Below, in pieces: positions 8,527 through 20,220 of a stretch of 64,000 nucleotides of DNA. The notes under the pieces were generated by a model that was given only the letters and a program-made list of their open reading frames with translations, was not told the origin of the DNA and did not search any database. Where the stretch lies: contig JADLHG010000036.1 in the NCBI GenBank assembly GCA_020848905.1, positions 1 to 64,000 on the forward strand, written 5' to 3'. How positions within the stretch are numbered: position 1 is the stretch's first letter; each line of letters starts with the position of its first letter. A program made the position numbers and the translations under genes. The DNA comes from Deltaproteobacteria bacterium. GTDB lineage: Bacteria; Myxococcota_A; Polyangia; GCA-2747355; JADLHG01.

Positions 8527-9625
8527 GCCCCTGCAGCTCGGCGGGCACGAACCGGCCGTCCTTGCGGACCAGCTCGCCGTCGAACCAGATCTCGCCGCCG
8601 CCGTGCTCGGGGGTCTGGATCAGCACCATGTCCCAGTGGATGCAGCTCCGGTTGCCGTTGTCCGCTTCGTCGTACGCGTTGCCGGGCGTGAGGTGGAACG
8701 AGCCGCCGATCTTCTCGTCGAAGAGCGCGTCGAGCATGGGCTGGCGCACGCGGTTGTTGCAGCCGAGCGACCACTCGCCCACGTAGCGCGCCCCCTCGTC
8801 GGCGTCGAAGATCTGGTTCAGGCGCGCCTCGTCCCGCGCGCAGCTCGCGCGCACGATCTTGCCGGCGCGGAACTCGAGCTCCACCTGCTCGAAGACCGTC
8901 CCCTGATAGAGGGCCGGCGTGTTGAAGCGGATCACCCCGTTCAGGCTGTCCCGGACCGGGGCGGTGAAGACCTCGCCGTCGGGGATGTTGCGCTGACCGT
9001 GGCAGGGGCGCACCGGGATCCCCTTGATGGAGAACGTGAGCTCGGTCCCGGGGCCCACGATCCGCACCCGGTCGGTGCGGCTCATGCGCGCGACGAGCGG
9101 CTCCTGGTCCTTGGCCATCTGCACGTAGTCCGCCGTGCAGACGTCGTAGTAAAAGCGCTCGAAGGCCTCGGTGCTCATCTTGGCCGCCTGCGCCATCGAG
9201 GGCGTGGGGTAGCGGAGCACGACCCACTTGGTCTTCGGGACCCGCACCTGCGTGTGCACCGCCTGCCACCAGAGCTTCTGATAGAGCTCCATCTGGGGCG
9301 GGGGCACGTCGGAGAACTGGCTCGTGTTGGTCGCGCCACGGATGCCGATGTAGGCCTGCATCTGCTCCATGCGGGCGCGTTCGAAGGCGCCGGCCGCGCC
9401 GAGGCTCTCCTCGGTGCCCTCGCGGTAGAGGGCGCGGAGCACCTCGTTGTTCTTCCACTCCACGAGCGGGTGCGCCCCACGGGCGCGGGCCAGGCGCACG
9501 AGCTCGCACACCAGCCGCGTGTCGGGCAGGTCGAAGGCCTCGATGAGGACCTTCTCGCCGGGTTGAAGCTGGCAGCTATGGTCCACGAGGGTCTCGGCCA
9601 AGCGGGTCATACGGGGGTCGGACAT
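8510..9625 (-). CDS. M29-family aminopeptidase (AmpS/PepS type)
   Basis: A cytoplasmic metal-dependent aminopeptidase that removes N-terminal residues from peptides. The 371-residue length and the motif order fit family M29: LQPGEKVLIEA near the start, EWSLGCN with a metal-ligand glutamate, then GSFHLTPGNAYDEADN and the HWD metal ligands in CIHWDMVLI. The ATG at 9625 is preceded by GGAGGA. It is transcribed alone and diverges from the lipoprotein at 9886. There is no signal peptide. Confidence 0.9.
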   Translation of the reverse strand: MSDPRMTRLAETLVDHSCQLQPGEKVLIEAFDLPDTRLVCELVRLARARGAHPLVEWKNNEVLRALYREGTEESLGAAGAFERARMEQMQAYIGIRGATNTSQFSDVPPPQMELYQKLWWQAVHTQVRVPKTKWVVLRYPTPSMAQAAKMSTEAFERFYYDVCTADYVQMAKDQEPLVARMSRTDRVRIVGPGTELTFSIKGIPVRPCHGQRNIPDGEVFTAPVRDSLNGVIRFNTPALYQGTVFEQVELEFRAGKIVRASCARDEARLNQIFDADEGARYVGEWSLGCNNRVRQPMLDALFDEKIGGSFHLTPGNAYDEADNGNRSCIHWDMVLIQTPEHGGGEIWFDGELVRKDGRFVPAELQGLNAGL

Positions 9626-9853
9626 GCGGGCTCCTCCGGTCGGGTGTCGGGCGGTCGAGGAACGGAAGAGTAGAAGCACCGAGGCGTGGCGGTCAACGCG
9701 GGGCAGCCCTGGGTCGTGGCCCGGTCGCGGGTCGCGCCGTGCAACCTCGCGTGTGCAGGCGAGGTGGGGTGGTCCCCCCCGGGGATCTCGTCGCCGCGCC
9801 GCGGCACCTCGCCATCCCCGGGACTTGGGAAGCGCCGAGCGTGCGCGAGCCCG

Positions 9854-9869
9854 TGGCACCCGGGTTGCT
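9854..9869 (+). promoter_or_regulatory. Sigma-54 (-24/-12) promoter, perfect consensus
   Basis: TGGCACCCGGGTTGCT matches TGGCAC-N5-TTGCW at every defined base. Transcription would begin near 9880, about six bases before the ATG at 9886. Confidence 0.7.
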
Positions 9870-9885
9870 TTGGTCGAACCTCTGC

Positions 9886-10968
9886 ATGACCCACACAACG
9901 CCGTTCTCCGCCCCCCCGTCCCGTCAACGTCGTCACGCGCGCTGGGCCCTCGCGCTCGGCGCCGCGCTGTCGTGGTCCGCCTGCGCACCTCCCGAGCTGG
10001 AGGGGGACGTGGACGGGGAGGACCACGTGCACGAGCACGCCCCCGACCCGGCGGAGGGCGAGCGGCAGATGGCGGCGGCGTGCACGGATCCGGCGCACAC
10101 CCATCCGAAGTCGCCCGTCTTCGGCAAGAGCATCGACCGCTACGCCTCCTACGTGGGGCAGTCGCGCTGCGATCCCGTCGCCAAGCCCGGCGTGGTCAGC
10201 TTCACCAAGCTCGTGCTGGCGGCGTACCCGTGCACGAGGAGCTACGGCATCGTGCGCGCGTGCAACTCGGGCGGGCAGAGCGAGCACAAGGAAGGGCGCG
10301 CGTGGGATTGGGGCCTCCCCGCGTCGCATCCGGCGACCAAGGCGCTGCTCACCTGGTTGCTCGCCACCGACGCGCAGGGGCACCGGCACGCCATGGCCCG
10401 CCGCTTCGGCATCATGTACATGATCTCGAACCGGCGCATGTGGCGCGCGTACAGCCCGAACGACGGCTGGCGCTCGTACAGCGGGTCGAACCCCCACACC
10501 GATCACGTGCATATCAGCTTCAGCTGGGCGGGAGCACGCAAGGAGACCAGCTTCTGGCATCCACCGGCCCAGCCGAAGCCCCCCGAGCCGCGCGCGACGA
10601 ACACGACCCCGAAGCCCGAGCCCAAGCCGGACCCGTCGCCGACGCCCGACGCGACGGCGACCTCGGACAAGGGGGCCTCGCCTCCCGCGACGCCGGGGAA
10701 GGAGCCCGCGCTGCAGGCCACCGAGGCGGAGCTGGAGCTCGCGGATTCCCCCGGGGATTCCACCGCTCCAGGGCCTGACGTGGAAGAGCTCGATCACCCG
10801 GACCCGCAAGCCGTGCAGGACCCGGCGGCCGACGCGATCACCGGCGGCTGCGGCGTGATTCCCCGTCGGGGGAGCGGCTCGTGGCTTCTGCTCGGGGGTC
10901 TGCTCGCGCTCGCCTGCGGCCGTCGGTGGAGGCGCCGCCCTCAGCGCCGCGCCAGCTCGACGCCGTAG
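9886..10968 (+). CDS. Surface M15-like (HxH) peptidase with lipobox and C-terminal anchor
   Basis: Probably a periplasmic or surface peptidoglycan-active hydrolase. The 360-residue protein has an N-terminal signal with a possible lipobox (WSAC). A domain at about residues 65-225 has S/H-x2-G-x-AxDW (SEHKEGRAWDWG) and HTDHVHISFSW, the zinc-ligand pattern of M15/extensin-like carboxypeptidase folds. A Pro/Glu/Asp-rich linker of about 90 residues follows. The tail has a GGCG motif, a hydrophobic stretch (SWLLLGGLLALAC) and an arginine cluster, as in MYXO-CTERM sorting signals. Having both a lipobox and such a tail is unusual. The 3' end overlaps the convergent TauE gene by 28 bases. No ribosome site precedes the ATG. 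Confidence 0.72.
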   Translation: MTHTTPFSAPPSRQRRHARWALALGAALSWSACAPPELEGDVDGEDHVHEHAPDPAEGERQMAAACTDPAHTHPKSPVFGKSIDRYASYVGQSRCDPVAKPGVVSFTKLVLAAYPCTRSYGIVRACNSGGQSEHKEGRAWDWGLPASHPATKALLTWLLATDAQGHRHAMARRFGIMYMISNRRMWRAYSPNDGWRSYSGSNPHTDHVHISFSWAGARKETSFWHPPAQPKPPEPRATNTTPKPEPKPDPSPTPDATATSDKGASPPATPGKEPALQATEAELELADSPGDSTAPGPDVEELDHPDPQAVQDPAADAITGGCGVIPRRGSGSWLLLGGLLALACGRRWRRRPQRRASSTP

Positions 10969-11828
10969 AAGGTGGCCAGCGCGAGGCACACCAGGCCGAG
11001 CAACCCTTCGATCGGTCGAGGGGCGACGCGCCGCTGCAGGCGCGCCCCGAGGTAGATGCCGGCCATTCCCCCGAGGCCGAAGAGGGCGCCGAGGGGGTAG
11101 TCGGGCAGGGCCGCGGCCTTGCCGAGGAGGGCCGGGCTCGCGGCGAAGAAGAGGACCGCCACGCTCGAGGTGGCGCAGGTGCCCATCAGCGCCGCGCCCG
11201 CGATGCTGTGCACGGGCAGCCCGAAGACCGAGACCAGAAAGGGGGCGATGAGCGCGCCGCCGCCGAGGCCGTAGGCTCCGCCCAGCACCCCCACGGCGAG
11301 CGTGAGGGCCGCGAGGCGCGGGACCGAGACGCGGCAGCTCTCGTTCGCGTGCTCGTATTCGAGCACGCGCGGGGTGAAGCGCACCACCCGCACCGGACCG
11401 CCGAAGGCCGGCGGGGGCGCGCCGGGGCCGGGTCCGCGCCGCCGGCGAAGGAGCATGCGGGCCCCGAGGAGCACGAGCACCAGCGCGACGAAGCCCTTGA
11501 AGCGCGTCGCCTCGGGCATCAGGTAGATGCGGCCGAGCGAGCCCAGGATCACCCCCGGAATGCTCCCCGCCAGGATCGTCGCGGTGAGCGGCCAGAGCAT
11601 GCGTCCCTCGCGCAGGTGGCGGTAGACCCCGAGCGGGATGGCGAGCACGTTGAAGAGGTGATTCGTCGGGTTCACCGACGGGCCCGCGAAGCCGAGCACG
11701 CTCACCTGGAACGGTACGAGGATGAGTCCCCCCGCCACGCCCCCGAGAGAGGTGAAGGTGGAGACGCCGAAGGCGGCCAGCAGGGGCACGAGGGGCGAGG
11801 TCTCGACCCCGGAGACGGGGAAGCGCAT
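10941..11828 (-). CDS. TauE/SafE-family membrane transporter
   Basis: An integral membrane protein of the sulfite exporter TauE/SafE family, which moves small organic or inorganic anions. The 295 residues contain about eight hydrophobic segments in two halves. Each half begins with a Gly-rich helix (FGVSTFTSLGGVAGGLILVP near residue 20 and GVLGGAYGLGGGALIAPFLV near residue 180), the internal repeat typical of the family. A charged loop with RRRRGPGPG separates the halves. It lies seven bases downstream of the DHODH-like gene, so it may be cotranscribed with nifJ. The substrate cannot be told from sequence. Confidence 0.85.
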   Translation of the reverse strand: MRFPVSGVETSPLVPLLAAFGVSTFTSLGGVAGGLILVPFQVSVLGFAGPSVNPTNHLFNVLAIPLGVYRHLREGRMLWPLTATILAGSIPGVILGSLGRIYLMPEATRFKGFVALVLVLLGARMLLRRRRGPGPGAPPPAFGGPVRVVRFTPRVLEYEHANESCRVSVPRLAALTLAVGVLGGAYGLGGGALIAPFLVSVFGLPVHSIAGAALMGTCATSSVAVLFFAASPALLGKAAALPDYPLGALFGLGGMAGIYLGARLQRRVAPRPIEGLLGLVCLALATFYGVELARR

Positions 11829-11835
11829 CGGCCCG

Positions 11836-12839
11836 CTACGGGCGCTCCGAGGTGAACGACGCGAGAGCCCGCATGTAGTTCGCCCGCTCGAAGGCCTCGG
11901 GGTTCGGGCTATGGAGCTGGCTCAGGCTCCCCTGGAGCTGGCGCACCGACTCGTAGTCGTTGTCGGCGAGCCAGCTCTCGAGCTCTGCCAGGATCTGGGC
12001 CGGATACGCGGTGCCATAGCGCAGCAGCGACGAGACCAGCATCACCACGTCCGCGCCGGCCAGGAGCAGCTTCACCACGTCGTTCGACGTGACCGCGCCG
12101 CTGCTCGCGGCGAGCGAGGTCTTCACCCGTCCGTGCAGGATGGCGATCCAGCGCAGCGGCAAGAGCAGCTCCGCCGCCGTGCTGAGCTGCAGGTGGGGGC
12201 GGACCTCCAGCGCCTCGACGTCGATGTCCGGAAAGAGGTAGCGGTTGAAGAGCACGACGCCGTCCGCGCCCGCCGCCACGAGCCGCCCCACGAGGTGGGC
12301 CACGGAGCTGAAGTAGGGCCCGATCTTGACCGCGAGGGGGATCGTCACCTCGGCCCGCACGGCTTCGACCAGCTCGACGTAGCGCTGCTCCACCGCCTGG
12401 CCGCTTACCGCAAGGTCCGACGGCAGGTGATAGATGTTCAGCTCGACGGCGCTCGCCCCCGCCTCTTGCATCAGCCGCGCGTGCCGGATCCAGCCTCCGG
12501 TCGACTGACCGTTCAAGCTGGCGATGACGGGGATCGAGAGCTTGGTGCGCGCCTCCTCGATGCGGCGGAGGTAGGCCCCCGGGCCGGTGTTGTAGTCGTC
12601 GAGCTCGGGGAAGAAGTGGAGCGACTCGGGGAAGCTCTCGGCGCCGAAGTCCCGGACTCGCGCGAGCGCCATCTCTTCGTGCTCGATCTGCTCCTCGAAC
12701 AGCGACGGGAATACGACCGCGCCGACCCCCGCACCCTCGAGCTCCTTGAGCTCGTCGAGGTGCCCGGTGAGGGGCGAGGCCCCTGCTACGATCGGGTTTT
12801 TCAGGGTGAGACCCAGATAGGTCGTCTGCAGGTCGACGC

Positions 12840-12843
<4 letters not shown>
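11836..12843 (-). CDS. Dihydroorotate-dehydrogenase-like flavoprotein, partner of NifJ
   Basis: An FMN-binding TIM barrel related to class 1 dihydroorotate dehydrogenases, 335 residues. The opening (YLGLTLKNPIVAGASPLT) and the lysine in VKIG are family-like. The loop that normally holds the catalytic Cys or Ser (ELNLSCPN in true enzymes) reads ELNIYHLPSD here, so the base is missing and orotate synthesis is unlikely. The start codon overlaps the nifJ stop (ATGA). From memory, the same gene pair occurs in other anaerobes and facultative anaerobes. It may act in electron transfer to or from pyruvate:ferredoxin oxidoreductase; its true reaction is unknown. Confidence 0.85.
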
Positions 12844-16424
<3,581 letters not shown>

Positions 16425-16732
16425 CGGTCTCCTCCTCGGGCGCTAGCCCGTAGGGCTCGGCGGGAAGGTATCACACGGTGGCACCGTGCACGGCGTCGCC
16501 GTGGGCCTGGTTCCGGCCGCCGCCCGGGGGGACGAGCGCGCGACCGGCAACCCGGCCCCGGCAACCCGATCCCGAGTGACCCTTTCGGCCGCCGAGGTGG
16601 CTAGCGCGGCCGCCGCCCGCAGGGGGTCGGGAGTCGCCAGCGAACCCGCATCGTGAAGCCATCCTCGCGGGAAACGTAATGATGCCGGGCTGTCGAGGTC
16701 GGCACGAGCCCTGCAAACTGCGCTGTGCAACC
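16425..16732. other. Divergent intergenic region between nifJ and a lipoprotein gene
   Basis: 308 bases without a gene. It contains the ribosome site of nifJ (GGAGGAGACC just before its ATG on the minus strand) and, near the right end, a sigma-54-type element. I see no convincing sigma-70 promoter for nifJ. Confidence 0.5.
16700..16715 (+). promoter_or_regulatory. Candidate sigma-54 (-24/-12) promoter
   Basis: CGGCACGAGCCCTGCA keeps GG-N10-GC and has two differences from TGGCAC-N5-TTGCW. The predicted transcription start near 16726 is about seven bases before the ATG at 16733. Confidence 0.5.
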
Positions 16733-17908
16733 ATGTTGTTCGCCGCCTCGATCCGCCGCGCATCTCTAGCCCTTCTGGCTCCGCTCGCCCTGGCCTGCGG
16801 TCTCGAGCCCGAGCCCGAAAGCACGAATCCCCCCGCCGAATCCCCCGGCCTCTATCGCACGGCTCCCGTCGCGGGCGCTGGCGGGAGCGCCCCGGCCGAG
16901 GCGGACCTGACGCTTCGCAGCCGCGGACTTCAGGCGGTCGGCGAGCCGCTGCGCCTCTTGCGCGTGGAGCCCTTCACCGACGGTCGCGCGCCTCAGATCC
17001 ACACCGCCTTCGGGGATCGTCGCGTCCCGCAGATGCTCAAGGTCTTCAAGGTCTCGCGGCCGGGCGGACTCGCCGCCGGCGTCGAGGACGGCGCCCCCGT
17101 CCAGGCGCTGCAGTTCTCGACCCGCTCCGGCGAGGGGCTGCGCCTGCCCTGGGGCGGACCCGGGATGGGGGGCGGCCTGGCCGGTCTCGTGCTTTACGCC
17201 GACGCCGATAGTCTGACGATCCACTACGGCGGAGAGGACGACCCGAAGCGTGGGTACACCCTCTATCTCCTCGGCCTCAAGGTGGACCCGGAGCTGGTCG
17301 CGCTCTACGAACGCTGCGTGCAGGACGGGCGGGCCAGGCTCCCCGTCCTCGCCGCGGGCGAGCAGGTGGGCTGGGCGGTGCGTGAGCTCCTCGTGGCCGT
17401 GCGTCGGTACGGCACGTTTCTCGACCCGCGCCTCGAGAGGGATTTCTACGTCGGAGCGAGCCTCGTGGAGCCGTCGGCCGACGACCGCATGTCCCGGGGC
17501 CCCGCTCCGAGTCCGTCGCCGTCGCCCTCGCCGGGCACCGGGGCGGGTTCGGGTTCGGGCGCGTCGTCCTCGTCCACGCCGGTCGCGGCGCGCGTCCAGG
17601 GACGGTTTTGCACCTCGGCCACCGTCTCCTTCGAGCTCTCGAAGCCCCCCGCGGCCTGCGAGACGCTGGACGTGACCGTGCGCTCCCTCAAGAGCCACAG
17701 CTGGGTCCTCCTCGGCATCAAGCCCTCGGCCGGTGAGGTCGTCTGGCTGACCAAGCCGGCCGACGCGAGCTGTACCGGCGGCTGTCACTGGACCTTCCCC
17801 GCCGTGAAGCTGCCGTGCGTCGCGGGCCCCTACTCGCTGATCTTTCTGAAGGACGCCACGGACAACGTGCCCGCGAAGGGGACGCTCATCGGAGCCTGCG
17901 AGCCGTAG
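16733..17908 (+). CDS. Secreted lipoprotein of unknown function
   Basis: Not recognised. The 391-residue product begins with a signal peptide ending in a lipobox (LALAC, cysteine about residue 22). A first domain (residues 60-250) contains GYTLYLLGLKVDPELVALYERC and a DPRLERDF segment. A linker of about 30 residues (PSPSPSPSPGTGAGSGSG) leads to a C-terminal beta-rich domain with six cysteines (RFCTSATVSFEL, CTGGCHWTFP). The two-domain layout with a flexible linker suggests a binding module joined to an anchored domain. The ATG at 16733 leaves the shortest complete signal; an in-frame ATG at 16679 would bury the signal behind 18 residues. Confidence 0.62.
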   Translation: MLFAASIRRASLALLAPLALACGLEPEPESTNPPAESPGLYRTAPVAGAGGSAPAEADLTLRSRGLQAVGEPLRLLRVEPFTDGRAPQIHTAFGDRRVPQMLKVFKVSRPGGLAAGVEDGAPVQALQFSTRSGEGLRLPWGGPGMGGGLAGLVLYADADSLTIHYGGEDDPKRGYTLYLLGLKVDPELVALYERCVQDGRARLPVLAAGEQVGWAVRELLVAVRRYGTFLDPRLERDFYVGASLVEPSADDRMSRGPAPSPSPSPSPGTGAGSGSGASSSSTPVAARVQGRFCTSATVSFELSKPPAACETLDVTVRSLKSHSWVLLGIKPSAGEVVWLTKPADASCTGGCHWTFPAVKLPCVAGPYSLIFLKDATDNVPAKGTLIGACEP

Positions 17909-17941
17909 CCTGGGAGCCTGCGCGGCTCGTGCGGGGTGCGG

Positions 17942-18562
17942 CTACTTCGGCGTCCGGGTGACGAAGCAGACCGCCTGGAACAGGTCGACCGGGAAGTCGC
18001 CCTCTACGAGCTTGCCGTCGACATACGCCTTGCCGTGAACGGTGGTCTTCGGAATCGTCGTCACGAGCGTGACGTCGCCGTCGTCGGCGGGCAGCGCCTG
18101 GCTGCGGTAGCGCCCCGTCGCCTCGGCGCGGAACTTCAACACGGGAGTGGACCGCCCGGGGACCCGTTCCTTGGCGTAGGCCCGCAGCGCGATCGTCCGC
18201 CCCGTGACGTTGCCGTTGTCGCCCACGGTCTCCATGGGAACGATCGTCATGCGGTAGTACGCGTCCGAGGTGGAGAAGGGAGCGGGCCAGCTCGAGAAGG
18301 CGCGGCTGAGCTGCGGGCCCCGGACCCAGACGGTATCCTCGTTGCCGTACGGCTGGCCGTTGGTCAACGCGTAGTTGCTGAAACAGGCGAACCCGAAGGT
18401 GTAGGAAGCGGTGGCGGCCTGCCGTTCGCTCGAGACGGCCTCCCCCCCCTCGTCGGCCGAGGTGGCCTCGCAGCCGCCGAAGACCCCGATGGCTCCGGCC
18501 AAGATGGCACCCGTGACGCAGCGGGAGATGACGCACCGAACTTCGCTCTTCTGGGTCCTCAT
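17942..18562 (-). CDS. Small lipoprotein of unknown function
   Basis: Not recognised. It encodes 206 residues with a signal peptide and lipobox (FGGC, cysteine about residue 31), an acidic spacer, then a compact domain of about 145 residues starting SYTFGFACFSNYALTNG. That domain has few charged clusters and alternating hydrophobics, suggesting a beta-sandwich. The gene is convergent with the lipoprotein gene at 16733 and divergent from the aldehyde dehydrogenase. I found no -24/-12 element in front of this one. Confidence 0.62.
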   Translation of the reverse strand: MRTQKSEVRCVISRCVTGAILAGAIGVFGGCEATSADEGGEAVSSERQAATASYTFGFACFSNYALTNGQPYGNEDTVWVRGPQLSRAFSSWPAPFSTSDAYYRMTIVPMETVGDNGNVTGRTIALRAYAKERVPGRSTPVLKFRAEATGRYRSQALPADDGDVTLVTTIPKTTVHGKAYVDGKLVEGDFPVDLFQAVCFVTRTPK

Positions 18563-18613
18563 GGGCTACTCCTGGTACGAGGTGGGCGGACGTGTACCAG
18601 CGCGCCTCCGGAC

Positions 18614-18637
18614 GGTCAGTGACTCGAGTCAGTGACC
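18614..18637. promoter_or_regulatory. 24-base near-perfect palindrome, candidate operator
   Basis: Eleven of twelve base pairs match around the centre at 18625/18626. The core is TGACTCGAGTCA (18620-18631), embedded in two direct copies of GTCAGTGAC thirteen bases apart. It lies between the divergent lipoprotein and aldehyde dehydrogenase genes, about 40 bases upstream of the ALDH -35 hexamer. This is where a repressor or activator controlling ALDH could bind. Confidence 0.55.
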
Positions 18638-18676
18638 CGCGAGGCCGCCCGGGACCGGGACCCGCTCCGGGCCGCC

Positions 18677-18705
18677 TTGTGACCTGGCCCCCCCCTCCGT
18701 ATACT
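18677..18705 (+). promoter_or_regulatory. Sigma-70 promoter of the aldehyde dehydrogenase gene
   Basis: TTGTGA (18677-18682), a 17-base spacer and TATACT (18700-18705). The block CCGTATACTGCGCC is repeated almost exactly before the beta-ureidopropionase gene at 22271. Confidence 0.65.
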
Positions 18706-18735
18706 GCGCCTCCTTCTAGCAATCGAGGCATGCCC

Positions 18736-20211
18736 ATGGAAACGAAGGTGCTGGCTCACATCAACGGGAAGTGGGTCGAGGCGCAGGCGTGGCGGGACAA
18801 CGTGAACCCGGCCGACCGGCGCGAGGTGATCGGCAAGGCCGTGGACTGCGGCGTCGAGGAGGCGCGGGCCGCGATCGCCGCGGCGAAGGCGGCGCTCCCC
18901 GGCTGGCGGGCCACGCCCGTTCCCGTGCGCGCCGACGTGATCTTTCGCGCGCAGCGCCTGATGGAGCAGCGCCTCGAGGAGCTCGCGCGGGCGCTGTCGT
19001 GGGAGGAGGGGAAGATCCTCGCCGAGTCGCGCGGCGAGGTGAAGAAGGCGATCCGCATCCTGGAGTTCATCGCGGGCGAGGGGCGGCGGGCGGCCGGGCT
19101 CGTGGTGCCGTCGGAGCTGCCGAACACGCTCTGTTACACGCAAAGGCAGCCTCTCGGGGTGGTGGGGCTCATCACGCCCTGGAACTTCCCGGTGGCGATT
19201 CCGGCCTGGAAGATCGCCCCGGCGCTGGTGGCGGGCAACACCGTGGTGCTCAAGCCGGCCGAGCAGACGCCGCTCACGGGTCGCCTGGTGGTAGAGCTCT
19301 TCCTCGACGCGGGGCTCCCCCCCGGCGTGCTCAACTTCGTGCCCGGCCCCGGCGAGACCGTGGGGCAGACCCTGGTCACGCACCCCGACGTGGCGGCGGT
19401 GAGCTTCACCGGTTCGAACGAGATCGGGATGCTCATCTACCGGCAGACGGCCGAGCTCAACAAGAAGTGCCAGTGCGAGATGGGCGGCAAGAACCCGCTC
19501 GTGGTGCTCGCCGACGCCGACGTGGCGCTGGCTGCCGCGGCGACGGTGGACGGGGCCTTCGGCAGCACCGGGCAGCGCTGCACGGCCACGAGCCGCGCCA
19601 TCGTGGACGCGGCCGTGCACGACCGCTTCGTCGAGCTCGTGGTGAACGCCGCCAAGGGCTACCGCATGGGCAACCCGCTGGCCGAGGGGATCCACATGGG
19701 CCCGTCGGTGGACGCCGAGCAGTACGAGCAGGTGCACCGCTACATCGCGCTCGGCAAGCAGGAGGGGGCTCGCCTCGTCTGCGGCGGCGAGAAGCTCGCG
19801 AGCGGCGAGCTGGCGCACGGGCTTTTCACCTCGCCCACGGTCTTCGTGGACGTGAAACCCGAGATGCGCATCGCCCAGGAGGAGATCTTCGGACCGGTGC
19901 TCTCGGTGATCAAGGTGCAGGGCTACGACGAGGCGATCCGTGCGGCGAACGGCGTGAAGTACGGCCTCTCGTCCAGCGTCTACACGCAGGACCTCCGGCT
20001 CGCGCAGCGCTTCATCGACGAGATCGAGACCGGGATCACCCACGTGAACAGCCCGACGCTCGGCGGCGAGGCGCAGCTTCCCTTCGGCGGCGTGAAGGCC
20101 ACGGGGGTCGGGCAGCGCGAGATGGGCTGGACCGCGGTCGAGTTCTACAGCGAGCTGAAGACCGTGTACGTGGACTACACCGGGCAGAAGCGCTCCACGA
20201 ACATCTACTAG
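18736..20211 (+). CDS. NAD(P)-dependent aldehyde dehydrogenase
   Basis: Oxidises an aldehyde to the acid. The 491 residues contain TPWNFPVAIPAWKIAPAL, the NAD-binding FTGSNEIG loop, the general-base glutamate in CEMGGKNP, the catalytic cysteine in GSTGQRCTATSR and EEIFGPVLSV. The GQRCTATSR form resembles the alpha-ketoglutaric-semialdehyde (YcbD-like) branch. Given the beta-ureidopropionase and aminotransferase genes downstream, malonate semialdehyde from beta-alanine is a plausible substrate, but this is inference. The ATG at 18736 has a GAGG seven bases upstream; an in-frame ATG at 18730 would sit too close. It converges on the next gene with a nine-base gap. Confidence 0.9.
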   Translation: METKVLAHINGKWVEAQAWRDNVNPADRREVIGKAVDCGVEEARAAIAAAKAALPGWRATPVPVRADVIFRAQRLMEQRLEELARALSWEEGKILAESRGEVKKAIRILEFIAGEGRRAAGLVVPSELPNTLCYTQRQPLGVVGLITPWNFPVAIPAWKIAPALVAGNTVVLKPAEQTPLTGRLVVELFLDAGLPPGVLNFVPGPGETVGQTLVTHPDVAAVSFTGSNEIGMLIYRQTAELNKKCQCEMGGKNPLVVLADADVALAAAATVDGAFGSTGQRCTATSRAIVDAAVHDRFVELVVNAAKGYRMGNPLAEGIHMGPSVDAEQYEQVHRYIALGKQEGARLVCGGEKLASGELAHGLFTSPTVFVDVKPEMRIAQEEIFGPVLSVIKVQGYDEAIRAANGVKYGLSSSVYTQDLRLAQRFIDEIETGITHVNSPTLGGEAQLPFGGVKATGVGQREMGWTAVEFYSELKTVYVDYTGQKRSTNIY

Positions 20212-20220
20212 GAAGCCCCC

